A model generated the notes under the pieces. It saw only the letters and a program-made list of their open reading frames with translations. It did not search any database and was not told the DNA's origin. Made by a program: the position numbers and the translations under genes. From positions 120,497-184,496 of the forward strand of contig NZ_PYMA01000012.1 in NCBI RefSeq assembly GCF_003026495.1: a DNA stretch of 64,000 nucleotides. The letters are read 5' to 3'. Shown here in pieces: positions 1 to 10,000 of the stretch. Source of the stretch: Photobacterium sanctipauli. GTDB lineage: Bacteria; Pseudomonadota; Gammaproteobacteria; Enterobacterales; Vibrionaceae. How positions within the stretch are numbered: position 1 is the stretch's first letter; each line of letters opens with the position of its first letter.

Positions 1-1338
1 ATAGAGGCGATAAGCAAGGACACGAATCGCCATACCAACAGTGCTGTACATGTGCTGGAAGGTAAAATGTTGTCGGGAAGAAAAGCAACGCGAACGGTCG
101 TGGTAACTGTGTTTATTTTCTTCTTGCTCGCGGTGGTATGGTCGTATTTTGCCAAGCTAGAAGAGGTTTCAACGGCACGTGGGGAACTGGTTCCAGTCGC
201 AACATTAGAGCGCTTACAACATTTAGAAGGGGGGATGGTTCAAGAGTATTTCGTGAGTAAAGGGGATGTGGTGCAAAAGGGCGATATTATCGCGACCTTG
301 AAAGATGAAAGTCGAACCTCTCAAGATACTATTTCTAAAAACCAGCTCTTAAGTCATTTGTTTGCTAGGGAGCGCTTAGTTGCCTTACTGAATGCACGTC
401 CTGCAGAGTTTGAAAATGTGCTTAATGACGGTAGTGACGATTATCAGTCACTGCGTGTTGTGCATGAGCAACTATACCTTTCCGAACAAGCATTAATTAA
501 TGCTGAAGATACGTTTTTATCTGGGCAGGTTGAGAGTAAAGAAAAGCTGGTTGAGAGCATGTCGAATCGATTGTTGTCATCGGAGAAGCAGCTCAAGCTA
601 ATTCAAGAACAAGTTCGTATGCGCCAAACGTTATACGACCAGCAAACTTCGTCGTATTTAGAGTTGGTGAATAGCCAAATCCAAGAAATGAATATGATCC
701 GTGAGATAGAAAACCTGCAAGAGTCGATCATGACGACGGAAGATGCGCTTATCGACTTGCGTAATCAATGGCAGCAGACGGTTTCAGCACGGCTTGCGAA
801 GTACAGTGCCGAGCTAAAACTGGAAGAAGATAAAATTCAGGAGCTAAGCCAAACGCGCAGAGTGGATACCGACAAAACTGAACGCTTGGTGATCCGTTCA
901 CCTGTCTACGGCATTATTAAAGATCTCCCCATTAAGCATGAATCGGCTGTGTTGGAGCCAGGTGGTATTTTGGCTGAGATTATCCCGCTTGAAGAGGGCT
1001 TAAAGGCAGAAGTTAAAATTAATCCAAAAGATATTGGGTTTGTTCAAGTTGGCCAACCCGTTGCGCTTAAGTTTGATACCTATGACTTCACCAAGTACGG
1101 CGCTTTGGAAGGGATTTTAACCAATATTAGCGCCAGTACATTTAGTGAAGAAGACGAGATTTACTACAAAGGTGATGTAAAACTGGCAGCTAATAACCTC
1201 AATGCGATGGGGGGACAGTTCCCAGTGAAACCGGGTATGGAAATGAATGCGGATATCAGCACTGGCGAGAAAAGGGTGATCGAGTACGTTGTTAAGCCGG
1301 TTGTGTTTGGATTAAAAGAAGCATTTAGGGAGCGGTAA
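1..1338 (+). CDS. HlyD-family type I secretion membrane-fusion protein (5' partial)
   Basis: This is a periplasmic adaptor of a type I secretion system, which links an inner-membrane ABC exporter to a TolC-like outer-membrane channel. The frame is open from base 1, so the gene begins before the window; the GTG at 52 and ATG at 67 are unlikely starts because in-frame coding continues upstream. Counting from the GTG, a membrane segment lies at about residues 15-36, a lipoyl-type hairpin half (LQHLEGGMVQEY, then GDVVQKGD) at 50-83, a long Glu/Gln-rich coiled coil at about 120-280, and the second lipoyl half plus beta-barrel after TERLVIRSPVYG. The exporter ATPase is presumably upstream, outside the window. 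The stop codon abuts the next start with no gap, so the two are an operon. The giant repeat protein two genes downstream is the obvious candidate substrate, by inference. Confidence 0.88.
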   Translation: MEAISKDTNRHTNSAVHVLEGKMLSGRKATRTVVVTVFIFFLLAVVWSYFAKLEEVSTARGELVPVATLERLQHLEGGMVQEYFVSKGDVVQKGDIIATLKDESRTSQDTISKNQLLSHLFARERLVALLNARPAEFENVLNDGSDDYQSLRVVHEQLYLSEQALINAEDTFLSGQVESKEKLVESMSNRLLSSEKQLKLIQEQVRMRQTLYDQQTSSYLELVNSQIQEMNMIREIENLQESIMTTEDALIDLRNQWQQTVSARLAKYSAELKLEEDKIQELSQTRRVDTDKTERLVIRSPVYGIIKDLPIKHESAVLEPGGILAEIIPLEEGLKAEVKINPKDIGFVQVGQPVALKFDTYDFTKYGALEGILTNISASTFSEEDEIYYKGDVKLAANNLNAMGGQFPVKPGMEMNADISTGEKRVIEYVVKPVVFGLKEAFRER

Positions 1339-3723
1339 ATGTTGAGTGTCTTTTTTAAATGGAATTATAAGCGTTTGCTGTTGGCCGCAGGGATCGTTGG
1401 GGCATTAATCGCCAGCGTTGCCATTGTGCTGATTTGGGCATCCTATCAACAGAATGCGCAACAAAAAGAGCACGTTGTCGAACTGATTGAATCGGACTAT
1501 GAGTTTAATCAAGTAGGGCTAACTGAGGCCGGGAGTGCCGTAGATGGTCAAATCCTACAGCCAGAGCAAGTGATTGCGATTCGCCAAACATTGCAAGGTC
1601 TATCAACGGCTCAAGTTGATGAGACGCAAACCTTGCTCGGTAACATGATTAATTTGCTTGATGCGATGTGGTTAGTCGGGATCGCCAGCCGCGACTTTGA
1701 AAGCGGTAATGACGCTGAACTTGCAGCGATCAATACTCAAATTGAACAACTGGCGCAAGCCAGCCAACAGTTTCATGCTCAGAATAAACTTCAAGTAGGG
1801 TTGGCGGTTGATGTTCCTTTAAGATCGGTCTCGCAAGCACTAACGTCTTATCAGCAAGGACTAAATTTACCAACGGAAGTGGAAATAGGGTTAACACGTG
1901 CACTGGGCGAGTTAAGTGAGGTATTTACTCAATCGAAGAGTCAATTTATTACACACTATGAACAGCAAGTTGCTCAGCAAAAAATAAGAGCCATTCTGCT
2001 TACCCTGGGTGTACTGATAGTCTCAGCGGTATTGTTTGCCTTATTAATGCTGCAGTGGAAACTGCGCCAGAAAGAGAAGGTGAAGCTTCAATACTTGAGC
2101 CACTTACTTGAGGCTCACGGTAGTATCGAAAAGGATGCGAATACCAGTGATATTGACCAACTTGCGGCTTTAATTAAGCTAGTTATGAAGGCCAACTCCC
2201 ATAAAGTTGAACTACTGAAAGAAACAGAAATAGAGAATGAAAAGCTTCAGTCTCTGGCATCATTTCTAGGTTATGAAATCCATGCGCTAACCAGTATTGT
2301 AGCGGGTGGCTTATCAATCAATGAAGATGTTGATGATGAAAATAAGAATGTGTTTAGTTCGGAAATTAACATTGCATTGGAATCGCTGGAGCAGCTGTCT
2401 GATAACTTCATTTCTGTATTCTCGCAAAACAAGCAAGCGCTTGATGAGAAGATAGATATACGCGAGCAAATTAAGCGCGTAGTCGTGCTGTTGAATGCAA
2501 AATGTCGTGCGTTGAACAAAGAGCTTGATTTCTATGTGACGCCAGCGGTACCGCAGTCGACTTTAGGTAATAACTACCGTTTCTACTGGTGCCTATATAA
2601 TGTATTGGTTCGCTTGATTGAACAGGTTGGGCCAAGAAAGTTCATGTTGGTTGTCGATTGTGACAGTACCGCATTGGATAAAGTTAAACTGTCGGTCACT
2701 CTATTACCCGTGCTCGATGACTTTAATACCCTTGATACATTACGCCACCAATTCAACCTGAATACGGAGCGTGGCACCGGTAAGTTTGATGATAATTTCT
2801 ATTCAAAACTGGTCAGCAATTTCTTTACCGGTGATGTCATATTCAAACCACTAAAAGATGAATCAATAGCAGCAGAACTAACCTTTGAACTAGTGGCAAC
2901 AGCTCGAATAGAGTCAAACGGCAAGCCCGCAGCGGCGAACATTGTCGTATGTGGTGAGCCATGTCTGGAACGTGAGTTATTGTTGCTGAAGCTTCATGAT
3001 AATGGATTGAATTTTGAAGTTGTTAGCTCGCTTCACCAGTTAATGAAGCGGGTAGCCAGTGGTCTTGCTTATAGCTGTGTGATTTTGATGGATGGCTTTG
3101 AGGGGGTAAATATGGCCACCATGCTAAAAGGCGTGACGGGTCGAACGCACGGGCGAACGGTGTTTGTGTCTAGGCGCAATGAGCTGCCTGAAGAGTTAAC
3201 TGCTCGTTTAGCTGCTATTTGGCATTATCCTATTTACCATGATGACATCACTGCATTGTCTGAATTTATCTCTAATCAGAATGTGTCTGAGTTGCCAGCT
3301 GGTCAAAGCGGGCAAGTAAATAAGGAAGAACGTTTTGTCGAGAAACAACTGCTGGTGGTCGATGACGACCCTTCACAGCAGTTTATTTTATCTCGTATGC
3401 TCAAGCGTGTTGGTGCCAACGTTAAAGTTGTTAATAGTGGTGAGCGCGCCATTGATGAGTGGCAAGAGAACGAGTATGACATTATTTTTATGGACTGTTT
3501 GATGCCAGGTATGTCAGGGATTGAAGCAACCCAAACTATCCGGGACAAAGAGCGTACTTTGCAGCAAACTGGGCAGTTAAGTCGCAAGGTGGTCATTATT
3601 GGTAATACGGCGTTAACCACCCAAGAAGAAATTAATGAGTGCTTAAATTCTGGAATGGATAACGTATTACTCAAGCCATACAAGTACGAAACCATATTTA
3701 ACATGATTAGCCGGTATAGCTAA
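1339..3723 (+). CDS. Membrane hybrid-kinase-like protein with degenerate kinase core and intact receiver
   Basis: A 794-residue protein with two membrane segments (about 12-34 and 217-239) around a periplasmic helical domain, then a HisKA-like dimerisation helix, a degraded ATPase-like region and a C-terminal receiver. The helix reads SFLGYEIHALTSIV. Aligned to the usual S-H-E-[IL]-R core, the phospho-accepting His is Tyr312 (a His occurs three residues later, 315). I see no convincing N-box; a weak GTG motif near 475 is all that recalls the G boxes. The receiver keeps its acidic pocket (Asp675-677), phospho-acceptor Asp719 (MDCLMPGMSG) and Lys779 (LLKPY). It starts directly after the HlyD stop. 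It probably receives phosphate or acts as a scaffold instead of autophosphorylating, perhaps controlling secretion or synthesis of the neighbouring adhesin. That role is inference; the domain reading is fairly secure. Confidence 0.72.
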   Translation: MLSVFFKWNYKRLLLAAGIVGALIASVAIVLIWASYQQNAQQKEHVVELIESDYEFNQVGLTEAGSAVDGQILQPEQVIAIRQTLQGLSTAQVDETQTLLGNMINLLDAMWLVGIASRDFESGNDAELAAINTQIEQLAQASQQFHAQNKLQVGLAVDVPLRSVSQALTSYQQGLNLPTEVEIGLTRALGELSEVFTQSKSQFITHYEQQVAQQKIRAILLTLGVLIVSAVLFALLMLQWKLRQKEKVKLQYLSHLLEAHGSIEKDANTSDIDQLAALIKLVMKANSHKVELLKETEIENEKLQSLASFLGYEIHALTSIVAGGLSINEDVDDENKNVFSSEINIALESLEQLSDNFISVFSQNKQALDEKIDIREQIKRVVVLLNAKCRALNKELDFYVTPAVPQSTLGNNYRFYWCLYNVLVRLIEQVGPRKFMLVVDCDSTALDKVKLSVTLLPVLDDFNTLDTLRHQFNLNTERGTGKFDDNFYSKLVSNFFTGDVIFKPLKDESIAAELTFELVATARIESNGKPAAANIVVCGEPCLERELLLLKLHDNGLNFEVVSSLHQLMKRVASGLAYSCVILMDGFEGVNMATMLKGVTGRTHGRTVFVSRRNELPEELTARLAAIWHYPIYHDDITALSEFISNQNVSELPAGQSGQVNKEERFVEKQLLVVDDDPSQQFILSRMLKRVGANVKVVNSGERAIDEWQENEYDIIFMDCLMPGMSGIEATQTIRDKERTLQQTGQLSRKVVIIGNTALTTQEEINECLNSGMDNVLLKPYKYETIFNMISRYS

Positions 3724-4060
3724 TGGAATTATACCCAAGTTACTTCAAGGTGAAGGGTTCAGAGGGATGTCTGCCCGTTCAGTTCAAGGCGAAGGTTTGC
3801 AGGAAAGCTCCCTTTTTAAAAAGCTTTTAGTATATAAAACAAGTTTGATAATGAGCAAATGAATCAGCCTCACCAGTGTGAGGCTGATTTTTTTTATATA
3901 AATAGTTGATCTATGTCTGATTTGTTGGACTTGAGAGTGTGTTTTATTTGCTGGGAATAATAACTACTACCACACTTTATATATTGCATAACTGCGCCTG
4001 CCGCTTAAAACATGGTTGGCTTAAACATATTTGCTGTGCTGGATATTGAAGGGAGTCAGT
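3724..4060 (+). other. Intergenic region with interspersed-repeat copy, terminator and adhesin promoter
   Basis: A 337-base gap. It begins with a motif starting TATACCCAAGTTACTTCAAG (3730), a sequence that recurs in shortened form at 30847 and 33792. A strong intrinsic terminator follows at 3862-3896. The stretch 3900-4048 is AT-rich and presumably holds the promoter of the giant repeat protein, but I cannot assign -35/-10 boxes with confidence. A GAAGGGAG ribosome site lies just before the ATG at 4061. Confidence 0.5.
3862..3896 (+). terminator. Rho-independent terminator after hybrid-kinase gene
   Basis: A perfect 12-bp stem (AATCAGCCTCAC with GTGAGGCTGATT) around a CAGT loop is followed by a run of eight T. 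It separates the secretion/regulator operon from the giant repeat-protein gene, which therefore has its own promoter. Confidence 0.9.
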
Positions 4061-7000
4061 ATGAGTAGTAATCAACAGCCATCTCAGGATGAGAAAATTC
4101 TTAATGAAGCCGTCGAAACATCGGGAGAGTCTTCAAATTCTGAACAAGCGGCCCAACAACAGCGACAGCAAGAGAATCAGCTGAATGCCAATGTCATGGT
4201 GAGTAATGACGCACTTGGACAGGGTGGTCAGAACCAGCAAGGTGGGGGTGAGCAAGGCCAAGATTCAGGTGAGGGTGAACCTTCAAATCAGCAACAAGAT
4301 GGAGGAAATTCACCTCAAGGTGAGGGCGAATCTCAAGAGAATGCTGAAAACCAAGTTGTAGAAGGCAATGATGAAAATGACGCTGGTGATGATAATGATC
4401 CGGGTGTTCAGTCAGTAGGTGGGCAGTCTGGGCCTTCTCCAAGAAGTGGCGCGGGCCGTCAACAGAATGATGAACCAACTCCCCAAGGTGGCCCGCAAGC
4501 TGCACAAAATAACGATAGTGCACCGCAAGGCGGAAATAATAGCCCGCAGCAAGATGAACCTGATGTTGCTATTTCATCTGAAAATTTTGCTGTCAATGTC
4601 GCTCCTGGTGAAGGGGAAGAAGCCCCGAGTGACTGGGATCAGGAAATCACCGAACAGGTATTTGAAGTCAATGTTGAGGCTGTCAACGACGCACCGGAAG
4701 CGGGCGATCATATCGAAGCCACCATGGACGAAGATGGTGAGCTCATTCTGACGCAGGACGACTTACTGGCGAATGCCACTGATATTGACGGTGACGATTT
4801 AACCGCGAGTAACTTAACGTCAGCCAATCCGGATGTGGAAATCACGCCGAACCCAGATGGCAGCTTCACCATTACCACGCCTGAAAACTTTAACGGCGAC
4901 TTGGCGCTTAGCTATGATATCTCCGATGGCGAAGAGACGATATCCAGCGGTGTGGATTTAACGGTGACGCCAGTCAACGATGCACCAGAAGCCGGCGATC
5001 ATATCGAAGCCACCATGGACGAAGATGGTGAGCTGACCCTAACCCAAGATGATTTGTTAGCGAATGCCACCGATATTGACGGTGATGATCTCACCGCGAG
5101 TGACTTGACCTCGGCCAATCCGGATGTGGAAATCACGCCGAACCCAGATGGCAGCTTTACCATTACCACGCCGGAAAACTTTAATGGTGATCTATACCTG
5201 AGCTATGACATCTCCGATGGCGAAGAGACCGTATCCAGTGGTGTGGATTTAACGGTTACGCCAGTGAACGACGCACCGGAAGCAGGCGATCACATCGAAG
5301 CCACCATGGATGAAGATGGTGAGCTTATTCTGACGCAGGACGACTTGCTGGCGAATGCCACCGATATTGACGGTGACGATCTCACCGCGAGTAACTTAAC
5401 GTCAGCCAATCCGGATGTGGAAATCACGCCGAACCCCGATGGTAGCTTCACCATTACCACGCCGGAAAACTTCAACGGTGATTTGGCGCTGAGCTATGAC
5501 ATCTCCGATGGCGAAGAGACGATATCCAGCGGTGTGGATTTAACGGTGACGCCAGTCAACGATGCACCAGAAGCCGGCGATCATATCGAAGCCACCATGG
5601 ACGAAGATGGTGAGCTGACCCTAACCCAAGATGATTTGTTAGCGAATGCCACCGATATTGACGGTGATGATCTCACCGCGAGTGACTTGACCTCGGCCAA
5701 TCCGGATGTGGAAATCACGCCGAACCCAGATGGCAGCTTTACCATTACCACGCCGGAAAACTTTAACGGTGACTTGGCGCTGAGTTTTGATATTTCCGAT
5801 GGCGAAGAGACCGTCTCCAGTGGTGTGGATCTAACTGTTACGCCAGTCAACGACGCACCGGAAGCGGGCGATCATATCGAAGCCACCATGGACGAAGATG
5901 GTGAGCTAATTCTGACGCAGGACGACTTACTGGCGAATGCCACTGATATTGACGGTGACGATTTAACCGCGAGTAACTTAACGTCAGCCAATCCGGATGT
6001 GGAAATCACGCCGAACCCAGATGGCAGCTTCACCATTACCACGCCTGAAAACTTTAACGGCGACTTGGCGCTTAGCTATGATATCTCCGATGGCGAAGAG
6101 ACCGTCTCCAGCGGGGTAGATTTAACGGTTACGCCCGTTAACGACGCACCGGAAGCGGGCGATCATATCGAAGCTACCATGGATGAAGATGGTGAGCTGA
6201 CCCTAACTCAAGATGACTTGTTAGCGAATGCCACTGATATTGACGGCGATGATCTCACCGCGAGTAACTTAACCTCGGCCAACCCGGATGTGGAAATCAC
6301 GCCAAACCCAGATGGCAGCTTCACTATTACCACGCCTGAAAACTTTAACGGCGACTTGGCACTCAGCTTTGACATCTCCGATGGCGAAGAGACCGTCTCC
6401 AGCGGTGTGGATTTAACGGTGACGCCAGTGAACGACGCGCCGGAAGCAGGCGATCATATCGAAGCCACCATGGACGAAGATGGTGAGCTAATTCTGACGC
6501 AGGACGACTTACTGGCGAATGCCACTGATATTGACGGTGACGATTTAACCGCGAGTAACTTAACGTCAGCCAATCCGGATGTGGAAATCACGCCGAACCC
6601 AGATGGTAGCTTTACCATTACCACGCCGGAAAACTTTAACGGTGATCTATACCTGAGCTATGACATCTCCGATGGCGAAGAGACCGTCTCCAGCGGGGTA
6701 GATTTAACGGTTACACCAGTGAACGACGCACCGGAAGCTGGCGATCATATCGAAGCCACCATGGACGAAGATGGTGAGCTCATTCTGACGCAAGACGACT
6801 TGTTAGCGAATGCCACCGACATTGATGGCGACGATTTAACCGCGAGTAACTTAACGTCAGCCAATCCGGATGTGGAAATTACGCCGAACCCCGATGGCAG
6901 CTTCACTATTACCACGCCGGAAAACTTTAACGGTGATCTATACCTGAGCTATGACATCTCCGATGGCGAAGAGACCGTATCCAGCGGTGTGGATTTAACA

Positions 7001-10000
7001 GTAACGCCAGTGAACGACGCACCGGAAGCAGGCGATCATATCGAAGCCACCATGGACGAAGATGGTGAGCTAATACTGACGCAGGACGACTTGCTGGCGA
7101 ATGCCACTGATATTGACGGCGACGATCTCACTGCGAGTAGCTTGACTTCGGCCAATCCGGATGTGGAAATCACGCCGAACCCAGATGGCAGCTTTACCAT
7201 TACCACGCCGGAAAATTTCAGTGGCGAATTGTATTTAAGTTATGACATTTCAGATGGTGAAGAAACGGTTCAGGCTGGCGTTGACCTTACTGTTGAGGCG
7301 ATTGCGGATTCACCGAATTTAGCCGTTACGGACGGTGACGGCAATGTGATTCCGGGCAATGAAATCGACACTGATCCGGATGACGCCATTGAGCTGAATA
7401 TAGCCGCCAGCCTAAATGATCAAGACCTTTCTGAATCACTGACTGTCACCGTTGATGGCATCCCTGAAGGCGGTGTACTTCGCTATGATGGTAACGAAGT
7501 GTTAGAAGCGCAAGATAACGGGTTAACCAGCTATGCAGATACCGAAGTCACGGTAACCTTTGAAGGTGAGGGCGCTGGATTCAGGAATTCAGTGGGCTAC
7601 TACAAGGTTGATGAAGAAGGCAATATTACAGGTGTAGATCTTGTTTATGAAAATGCCTCTCAGATACGTGGCGGTGGCGACTTACGCCCAGGTGAAACTC
7701 AATTCAGCTTTGATATTGAACAAGGTGAAAGTTTTAACCTGTTCGTTATCCCAAATGGCTTTAGGAAGAATGACTTTGATGATCTAGGTGAAGGCCATTA
7801 TGAATTCCGCGATAACGAAGGTAATCCTGCGACGATGGATTCAACGGATCCTCAGCTTGTGTTCATTGGTGATGATGGCAGTGAAACAGTGATTCGTAGC
7901 CAGTTTGGTGATGCGGTGTTCCATGGTGGTAGTAGTGCTCACCTTAACCAAGACAACTTCCAGCATACTCGTACTTCGATGAATCAAGATGGGGAGATTG
8001 TTTACGGTATAGAAGATTTGCTGGGCGGTGGAGACCGAGATTTTGATGACTTCATGTTTACCATCGATATGGGTGAGGTGAACAGCACTATTTATAGTGG
8101 TGAAATAATATCGGATGGTGAAACTCCAATTGTATTGCCTACCGTAGCCCTTGAAGACACTATTAGCCTTCAGCTGCCCGATGACTTTAATGATGAATTT
8201 GATATTGTCGTTGAAGCAACAGCCAGAGAACTATCAAACGATGACGAGGCCAGTGTTTCACAAACTATCCATGTAGACGCGAGGGAGTTTGCACCGGAAA
8301 CGTCCGGGCCTGCTTCGGCCAATACCGCCGAAGACAACTCAGTGACGGTTAACCAAGCAGAATTGCTAGCCAATGCGTCAGATGCTGATGGTGATAACCT
8401 TGTTGCTCAAAATCTGGCGTCAGATAATCCCGATGTTGATATTCGAGATAATGGCGATGGTACCTTTACCATTACGCCGCCACAGGATTTCCATGGTGAT
8501 CTTGCATTGTCATACGACATCACCGATGGTGAATTTACAACCCCATCCCAGTTAGATTTAACGGTTACTCCGGTTAACGATGCACCGGAAGCGGGCGATC
8601 ATATCGAAGCCACCATGGATGAAGATGGTGAGCTGACCCTAACCCAAGATGACTTACTGGCAAATGTTACCGATATTGACGGTGACGATTTAACTGCTAG
8701 CAATCTTACTTCGGCTAATCCGGATGTGGAGATCACGCCAAACCCCGATGGCAGCTTCACCATTTCCACGCCAGAGAACTTTAACGGTGACTTAGCGCTC
8801 AGCTTTGACATCTCGGATGGTGAAGAGATCGTATCCAGTGGTGTTGATTTAACGGTCACTCCGGTTAATGATGGTCCTGAAGCCGGTGCGCCTGTAGAAG
8901 CGGTGATGGATGAGGATGGTACCTTACGCTTCACTCAGGATGATTTGCTAGTACATGCCACCGATATTGATGGCGATGAATTAACGGCAAGCAATCTCAC
9001 CTCGGCTAACCCGGATGTGGAAATTACGCCAAACCCGGATGGCAGTTTTGATGTAACGCCACCAGAGAATTTTAATGGCTCTTTGGATTTGAACTTCGAT
9101 ATATTTGATGGCACAGAAACTGTTCAAAGCACCGTTGATGTAACCGTCAACCCGGTTAACGATGCGCCTGATGCTGGCGATGAGATATTCCTAACAGCGC
9201 AAGAAGATACAATTGTTGGCGTATCAATGCGTGAAGAGCCAATGATTCGCCTCGATCAAGAACCTGAATTTGGTTCAATTGAAGCCTTTATTGATGATGA
9301 GTGGGTAATCATGCAAGTTGGGGATGAGGTGGCGCATGACACCGAGATCCGCTGCGTGCCTGATGAAGATGCGGTTCAGGCCGTTACTCACGACAGCATG
9401 ATTGGTACCTTTGACGATAATGCCAAACTTGATGACTGGGGAGAGGCGGTTGACAGTCATACCCGTCAGTTTACTGATGGTGATCTTACGGTAACCACCT
9501 CCAGCAATGATGGCCCGCTAGGTGCTTGGAACGGCAATACACATATTGGTCATGGTATTGGTGATAGTGACCGTAATGGCCTAAGTGGAGATGAAAAGCT
9601 AACAGTCGAAATTGATGGTGAAAACATAAACCAAATTAGCTTCACCTTGGATGGGCTAGGTGGCTGGTTTATGGAGTCTTCAAAACACTTTACGGAAGTC
9701 GAAATTAAGGCCTTTAATGCCGAAGGTGAAGTGATTGATTCGGAAACCTACCACAAAGACGATCCTAACAGTTATGTGACGACTTATACCCTGACTGCCG
9801 ATGAACCTGTGGCGCGCTTTGAGCTAGGAACGATTCAAGGCAATGGTACTTATGTTGTACAAAACATGACAGTGTCACAAGTTGCACCAGACTCCGCTGT
9901 CTTTACTTCTATTGATGTTGATGGTTCGGAAATGACCGAAGAGGTTGTCTTCCACCATCAAGAAAATCAAGCGAATGAGCCTATTGAGCTATCGGCACAG

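Noticed and set aside
4419..4751. Alternative plus-strand frame inside the giant gene
   Set aside because: A shadow of the coding frame in a low-complexity region, without homology or ribosome site.
5290..5850. Long minus-strand reading frames in the repeat region
   Set aside because: They are mirror frames of the repeats and have no ribosome sites.
4682..7300. Regular repeats that might be taken for CRISPR
   Set aside because: They are in-frame 291-bp coding repeats without spacers.
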